Source: Halocaridina rubra (lineage: Eukaryota > Arthropoda > Malacostraca > Decapoda > Atyidae). From it: DNA of 64,000 nt. This document shows, one piece after another, positions 53,650 through 64,000 of this stretch; within the stretch, counting starts at the first letter, position 1, and every line of letters starts with the position of its first letter. The stretch is from contig JAXCGZ010015112.1 in assembly GCA_037179515.1 (NCBI GenBank), forward strand, positions 72,001 to 136,000, written 5' to 3'. The notes beneath the pieces were generated by a model that ran no database searches, had not been told where the DNA came from, and saw only the letters and a program-made list of their open reading frames with translations. Made by a program: the position numbers and the translations under genes.

Positions 53650-54164
53650 AGTAATTACAATTAGGCAGCATATGCCTTCTTATCATATGTAAAGGTAGCC
53701 TGCAGGCACATGGACAAGGAAATGTTCAGAAATATTTATGTAACCTATGTGAGGCAAAACTTGAATATGAAACCTGCTTTTGGAATCCGCACTTGAAAAA
53801 GCACATAGCTAAGCTTAAAAAAGTTCAAAGACATTCCACGAAACTGGTGCCAGAAATGCGCAATCTCATTTATGATGAGAAACTGAGGGAATTAGACTTA
53901 CCATCACTCGAAGCTAGAAGGTCATAGTTTGAAGCTTCGTAAGAAAACTTCTTCGCAATATGTAAGGAAATACTTTTTCAGTGTAAGAGTAGTTGATAAT
54001 TGTAATTCGCTAAGCGAGGAGGTGGTTAATGCTAACTCAATCCATAGTTTTAAGGACAGGTATGATAAGTATCACTAAGTAGAAAATGAAACCGATGAGG
54101 AGACGGGAAGATACGAGCTTTTGGCTCTTTCCCGTAAACACAATTAGGTAATCACGATTAGGTA

Positions 54165-54165
<1 letters not shown>
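53650..54165 (+). mobile_element. CR1-like 3'-end fragment with internal deletion
   Basis: KVQRHSTKLVPEMRNLIYDE, then a deletion joining SLEARR directly to the HSLKLRKK block, then the 3' UTR and the AATTAGGTAATCA terminus. Confidence 0.85.
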
Positions 54166-54167
<2 letters not shown>

Positions 54168-54232
<65 letters not shown>

Positions 54233-54270
54233 TAGATAGATAGATAGATAGATAGCTAGATAGATAGATA
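54168..54270. repeat. (TA)n and (GATA)n
   Basis: The tract follows the CR1-like terminus AGGTAATCA directly; GATA-type units occupy 54231-54270. Confidence 0.93.
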
Positions 54271-54489
54271 TACATGTATAAAGCAAAGCACAAACTGAGC
54301 GTTGAGAAAGAGAACTTATTTGTAGTTTTATATGAGATCCTGCAAAAAGAATTGTTTATCAACGGTATGGAGAGAATATAAGTATATTGATAAAAGAACT
54401 GAAGGTATCTAGCCTGTTAGGCATGCAAAGTATAAATATTCTATTATTTCTGAATAACTTTAACTGCTGGTTCCTATTGATACATCCAC

Positions 54490-55114
54490 ACATATAAATG
54501 GCATAGTAAGGGCAGCATATGCTTTCTTAGCAAATGCAAGGGTAGCTTTCAGGCACATGGGCAAGGGAATGTTCAGAAATATATATGTAACCCATGTGAG
54601 GCCAAAACTCGAATATGCAGCTCCCTTTTGGAATCCGCACATATAAAAAACAACATAGCTAAGCTTGAAAAAGTTCAAAGACATGCCACGAAACTGGTGC
54701 AAGAAATACATAATCTCATTTATGATGAGAGGCTGAGGGAAGTAGACTTACCATCACTCGAAGCTAGAAGATCGAGGGGGGATATGGTGACAGTCTTTAT
54801 ATTCCTTCATGGTTATGATGGAGTGGATAGGGATCGATATTTTGATATGGCTGGCTCTAGAACTAGAGGTCATAGTTTGAAGCTTCGTAAGAAAAGTTCT
54901 TTGCAGGATGTAAGGAAATACTTTTTCAGTGTTAGAGTAGTTGATAATTGGAATTGGCTAAGCGAGGAGGTAGTTAATGCTATCTCAATCCATAGTTTTA
55001 AGGACAGGTATAATAAGTATCACTAAGTCTAAAATGGAACCGATGAGGAGACGGGAAGATACGAGCTTTGGGCTCTTTCCCGTAAACACAATTAGGTAAT
55101 CACAATTAGGTAAT

Positions 55115-55116
<2 letters not shown>
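54490..55116 (+). mobile_element. CR1-like 3'-end fragment
   Basis: Encodes HINGIVRAAYAFLANARVAF, with a frameshift near 54640, to [20 protein letters not shown], then the 3' UTR ending in a doubled ATTAGGTAATCAC. Confidence 0.88.

Positions 55117-55171
<55 letters not shown>
55117..55171. repeat. (CA)n at a CR1-like 3' terminus
   Basis: The CA tract continues directly from GGTAATCACACACA and ends where the next CR1-like element begins. Confidence 0.95.
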
Positions 55172-55174
<3 letters not shown>

Positions 55175-57598
55175 GCTTGGAGTAGTATGTGGTCCTGAGG
55201 ATATTGTAAACATACACCAACTAGGTAAATATTCGAGGGAAGGAAAGCCGAGACCAACAAAAGTAACCTTTGAGAGAGGGGAAACATGTAGGGAAATATT
55301 GTTGAGAAAAAAAAGTCTAAAAGACCTTCAAGAATGCAAAGAAGTGTTCATTAGACGATACAGAACACAGGAAGAGATGGGAAAGATCAAAAACTTGTTG
55401 CAAGAGGCAAGAAGGTTAAATGATGAGAGAAATGAAGAAGAGAAGAAAAATTTTCGTTACAGAATACTTCCAGACAAAGGGGAGATAAAGAAGATAATGA
55501 CAGAAGATCAGGGGATGGGGCCTCATTAAGATTGTTATACACAAATGCTGATGGATTAGCTGGTAAGGCAGTAGAATTAAAAGATAGGATTCACAACAGT
55601 AAGGCAGATATAGTAGCAATTACAGAGACTAAGTTGAGTGAGGACATAAACAGTGTCACAGTTTTTCCTAAGGGCTTCAGAATACTAAGGGTTGAAAGAT
55701 CTGAGAGGACTGGTGGAGGGATAGCACTGCTCATAAGTGAGAGGTTTCAAGTTGAAGAAATAAACTTGGCTATAGAAAGTGAGTTCAGGGAATTTCTTGT
55801 TGCTCGCATAAATACTGGGTCAGAGAGCATTATAATAACTGTTGTATACAACCCACCAAGGAACCAAAATAGGCTTGAAATTTATGAGGAAAGTCATATA
55901 GGTACTATTGAAGTCATAAACTCAGTTGTTAACATGGCACGGGAGAAAAAATGTAGGATTTTGATTATGGGAGACTTTAATCATAAAGAGATAGATTGGA
56001 TAAATCTTGACCCACACAGTGGTGAGGACTCATTCGGGGCAAGATTCCTAGATTGCGTACAAGGGAATTTCCTACACCAACATGTAATGGAACCAACAAG
56101 GGCCAGGGGTGGGGATGAGCCATCACTACTTGATCTAGTGTTCACAGATAATGTGTTGGATATTGAAAATATTGAGTATGAACCACCAATTGGAAAGAGT
56201 GACCACTGTGTGTTGTTGATGGAGTATATCATTGAAGATATTCTTCCTGAGAGTAGAGGCACTGAGGACATGAGGAGGAACTATCAGAAAGGAGATTACA
56301 TCAAAATGAATGAGCTTTTTGCAGTTATTGACTGGAGAACCTTATTTTACAACAAATCTGTACAAGAAATGTATGAGATCTTTTGTGAGAAATATGGGAA
56401 GATAGTAGATTGCTGCATACCTGTCACCAAAGTAGGTGTAATTCATGCCAGAGAGAAATGGTTCGATAATGGGTGTAAAAGAGCTAAGGAGTGGAGAGAC
56501 AAATGCTGGAAAAGGTATAGGAGGAGAAAAAACATAAATGCCTGGCAAACCTACAAAAGAGCAAGAAATGACTACCTAAGTAAAAGGAGAGAGGCAGAGA
56601 GAGACTATGAGAGGGACATCACCAGGAAGGCTAAAGAAAATCCCAAGCTTTTCCACAGCTTTATCAGAGGAAAACTGAAGGTAAAAGAACAGGTTTTAAG
56701 GCTAAAGAGAGCGGATGGAAGCATCACTGAGACGGACGAAGAGATCTGCAAAGAATTGAACAAGGAGTTTCAGTCAGTATTTACTGTAGAAAATACCCCA
56801 CCCCCTCAGATTGCAGTGATAGAAGCTCAAGGGCCGGCATTAGAGAACATCAACCTTACAGCCACAGAGGTATGTAAAGCGCTGATGGATTTAGATGTTC
56901 ATAAAGCTACAGGTCCTGATGACATATCCCCTCATGTGCTTAAAAAATGCGCAAACACAATATCAGTGGCACTAAGTATCATATTTAAGGAGTCACTGGA
57001 GTCGGGGGAGATTCCAAGATGCTGGAAACAAGCAAATGTGATACCTATCTTCAAAAAGGGAAGGAGGGATACGGCTCTGAACTATAGACCAGTTTCCTTG
57101 ACCAGCATAGTTTGCAAAGTTATGGAGAAACTACTAAGGAAACATATCTCTCTTCACTTGGAATCCTTCAACTTTTTGTCAGTGAGGCAACATGGCTTCA
57201 GAGAAGGTAGATCAACAGTAACAAACTTATTAGAATTTTATGATGAGGTAAACCAAATCTTACAGGAAAGAGAGGGCTGGGCAGATTGCATATTCCTAGA
57301 CTTCCAGAAAGCGTTTGACACTGTTCCACATGGGAGACTTATTAGGAAGCTGCACTCAATGGCTAGAATAGGTGGAAATGTTTTGGAATGGATAAAAACT
57401 TACTTAGAAGGAAGGGAACAGAGGGTTAGAGTAAGACACTCAGTGTCTGAATGGAGAAGAGTTAGTAGTGGAGTTCCACAGGGTTCAGTTTTAGGGCCAC
57501 TTTTGTTCCTTGTATATGTAAATGACCTACCAGAGTCTGTAAATTCATTCATGAATATGTTTGCAGATGATGCAAAGATTGTGAAGAAAGTAAAAAAC

Positions 57599-62020
<4,422 letters not shown>

Positions 62021-62424
62021 AAGTCCTAAGATCTTTTACTTGCTTATAGACACAGTTTAAGTTCAAAATCACTATACAAACCTTCTTATAACATTCTCTG
62101 TCCTTGAGCTTGTAGATCGGTATAGTTATTCAACATATTTAACTCCGTGTTAGTATTGTAGGGGTAATTGAAAAACGCTTAAAGTACCCAAAGAAATGGA
62201 GCCGAAAGGTTTATCTAACTATCCGAATGTCTCTCTAGTAGAGCTACTAATTACTTTTCTGGTCTAGCTATAAATCCCTCTTGAAAATAGTCGAGATATT
62301 GTGATATGAATTGTAATGACAACGTGCCTGCGCATATTATGTAAGAGTGATACGAAAACTTACAGTCAACAATAACAGATTGTTAAACTGTAGACTTTAG
62401 ATCGCTAGTGAAACAGAGTACAAT

Positions 62425-62467
62425 CTCTCTCTCTCCTCTCTCTCCCCTCTCTCTCTCTCTCTCTCTC

Positions 62468-62513
<46 letters not shown>
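62425..62513. repeat. (CT)n microsatellite
   Basis: CT-rich tract with a few CC interruptions. Confidence 0.95.
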
Positions 62514-62516
<3 letters not shown>

Positions 62517-62617
62517 CACAATTAAAGTAAGGTAATTCCCAAGTATCTCATTTAGATAACCACTCTTAATTGAGGTAAACGCTGATTTGATATCTACATT
62601 GGAAGTCAATATTTTGT

Positions 62618-62778
62618 TGTTTGTCGTTTTGCGTCACTAAGAAAACCCATTATCGTGGTGGACAGAGGTTGGTGTTGGGGAATTAAGCGTAAATGCCCTT
62701 CCTAACGCCCTCGCCGGGATCGATTATGGGTTTGTTGATCTCGTGTCGAATACTCTAACCACTAAGCTATCGCTGCAT
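62618..62778 (-). repeat. SINE S1 copy, minus strand
   Basis: GTTGTTTGTCGTTTTGCGTC flank, then GTGGACAGAGGTTGGTGTTG to CTAACCACTAAGCTATCGCT, the reversed head. Confidence 0.75.
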
Positions 62779-62919
62779 TCAGATATCCATCTTGGACCGG
62801 TGCATAATAATCTCACACTTGTAAAATATTTAGATCCACCTTGATAATATCAGATGCAAAACCGTGGATTATGGAAGTGCCTACTCAGAAACCCCGATTT
62901 CATATAGACGGTGGATTGG

Positions 62920-62990
62920 AAAAAAAAAAAAAAAATCAGAAGAAGAAGAAGAAGACGAAGAAGAAAAAGAAGAACAACAACAAGTAATGA
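62920..62990. repeat. Poly(A) and (GAA)n
   Basis: An A-run followed by GAA-type repeats; resembles a retroposon tail. The open frame through it is not a gene. Confidence 0.85.
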
Positions 62991-63117
62991 ACAGTCCAAA
63001 TTTAGCTTCTTTTAAACCTAAATGTATGACGAATGGCATTCATTAATGAATTAGAAATACCATTTTCTAAAGTTATTTATCGCAACGAATAATGAAAATG
63101 TGTATAAGTATCCATAT

Positions 63118-63215
63118 ACAATGGCCGCAATACCTCTTATAAGGGGTGGCCGAGTCAAAGCACACATTCACCAGAGACCAATATATTTCAATCACTTCTC
63201 TGAGATCTGGAAGTA
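63118..63215 (-). repeat. RTE-like 3'-end fragment, minus strand
   Basis: AATACCTCTTATAAGGGGTG then GCCGAGTCAAAGCACACATT. Confidence 0.65.
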
Positions 63216-63415
63216 GTCACCGTGGCTCAAGGCTAGCGTCCGCGACTTTGAGGAGTCAGGTCGAGGATTCGCACCCCGTCGCTGTCTAAGGTTAGCAAGA
63301 GCATGCACTCAGGGTAACGATTACATCTGCCAAAACAAATCCTTCGCAAGAAGGCAACCGTCCTAGCCCTTAGTAGAAAAGGGAGTCCGTGACGTAAAAT
63401 CGGAACTCAAGTTCG
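63216..63415 (+). repeat. tRNA-derived SINE (diverged)
   Basis: GTGGCTCAAGGCTAGCGTCC and GAGGATTCGCACCCCG resemble A- and B-box regions of a tRNA head; the body is unlike S1. Confidence 0.5.
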
Positions 63416-64000
63416 ATAAGTACTGTACTGTCAGTCTTATGCTTCACAACTAGTCTCCAATAGAAAGATGATGGATGGATATATGTTGGAGGTGAGGGGA
63501 TGAAGTCTGAAAAGAAAATTGAATGATAATATTCAGAAGCATCTGAACCCAAACTTAATGCATGACAAATTAGCAATATAGAAATAAAAGAAGAAGAGTA
63601 TGTTGCTATATAATAAACAATAAACTGTAATCATTTATCGGCATCTACATATTTTATTCATCGCTTACTACTAATGTTCTTGGTTTAGGTAATCTTAAAA
63701 AAAAAAAAAAATGAAGGACTATTTCTACCTTGAACTACTTGAATCACTTGAAGAAAAAATTCATACATGTCTCAATATTACCCAGTATGAGTCATGGCCA
63801 TTGGAGTGGGAAAAATCCAGACTTGAAATTAAATTCCTCCTTTTGAAAGGTTGTAGAGTCCTCTAGAAGGAGGAGAAGAAGAAGAAGAAGAAGAAGAAGA
63901 ATATGATAACGATGACACACATTAATCAGACGATTATCGGAAGCGAGTCTTTTTATCATGGTCACTCACCGGTCATTGTATTTCTTAACGATGAGAGACT
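63416..64000. other. Right edge, no gene recognised
   Basis: A (GAA)n tract at 63864-63901. Near 63965-63975 the minus strand has a GTGAGT donor-like site with an open frame beyond it towards the edge; too little is visible to call an exon. Confidence 0.35.

Noticed and set aside
62397..62609. Glu-Arg-rich minus-strand ORF
   Set aside because: Translation of the (CT)n microsatellite.
63960..64000. Exon of a minus-strand gene at the right edge
   Set aside because: A GTGAGT donor-like site with one open frame is present, but about 30 bases are too few to support a call.

Overview
The window looks like arthropod nuclear DNA, most likely from a crustacean and perhaps a decapod. The evidence is spliced genes with GT-AG introns, arthropod-type gene architectures (a nitrilase-Fhit fusion; Ada2a and Rpb4 sharing a first exon), a short TTAGG-type run, very long TA microsatellites, and abundant non-LTR retrotransposons and tRNA-derived SINEs. 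The species cannot be named from the sequence.

Three conserved loci can be reconstructed exon by exon. (1) IGBP1/Tap42 (alpha4, a PP2A-binding protein) lies on the minus strand at 10590-6570. Three 5' exons are present and the 3' exons lie beyond the left edge. (2) A compound plus-strand locus at 13760-32130 has a 67-bp first exon that splices in frame either to one large exon encoding the acetyltransferase adaptor Ada2a (18565-19907) or to three exons encoding RNA polymerase II subunit Rpb4 (22254-22357, 30393-30565, 32052-32130). (3) A 13-exon minus-strand NitFhit gene at 50633-33686 encodes a predicted 646-residue protein: a presequence, a complete nitrilase domain, and two tandem Fhit domains rather than the usual one. 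The first Fhit domain keeps the HIT histidines. The second has lost two of the three, including the catalytic one, but keeps the Fhit-type C-terminal segment. IGBP1 and Ada2a/Rpb4 are divergent; Rpb4 and NitFhit are convergent.

The rest is mostly repeats. 0-6.4 kb: a 274-bp tandem array with a tRNA-like segment in each unit, split by a LINE; a ~230-bp inverted repeat around a TA tract; a hAT MITE with target-site duplication. 9-13.2 kb: a MITE-like inverted repeat and LINE fragments. 14.7-17 kb: an RTE-like LINE. 22.4-31.6 kb: Jockey-like and CR1-like LINEs filling the Rpb4 introns. 42.9-44.1 kb: a TA-flanked DNA transposon with an internal ~160-bp minisatellite, inside NitFhit. 52.5-62 kb: a cluster of CR1-like copies, including one with an uninterrupted ORF2 and an array of five 854-bp copies of its 3' end. 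One tRNA-headed SINE family (called S1 here) occurs more than 20 times. Many TA or CA microsatellites sit exactly at the 3' ends of LINEs or SINEs.

The observations most worth following up are the tandem active-plus-degenerate Fhit architecture, the stop codon overlapping the splice donor between the two Fhit domains, the shared Ada2a/Rpb4 exon, a 20-bp RNA stem covering the polypyrimidine tract of the Ada2a acceptor, and the tandem amplification of a LINE 3' end.
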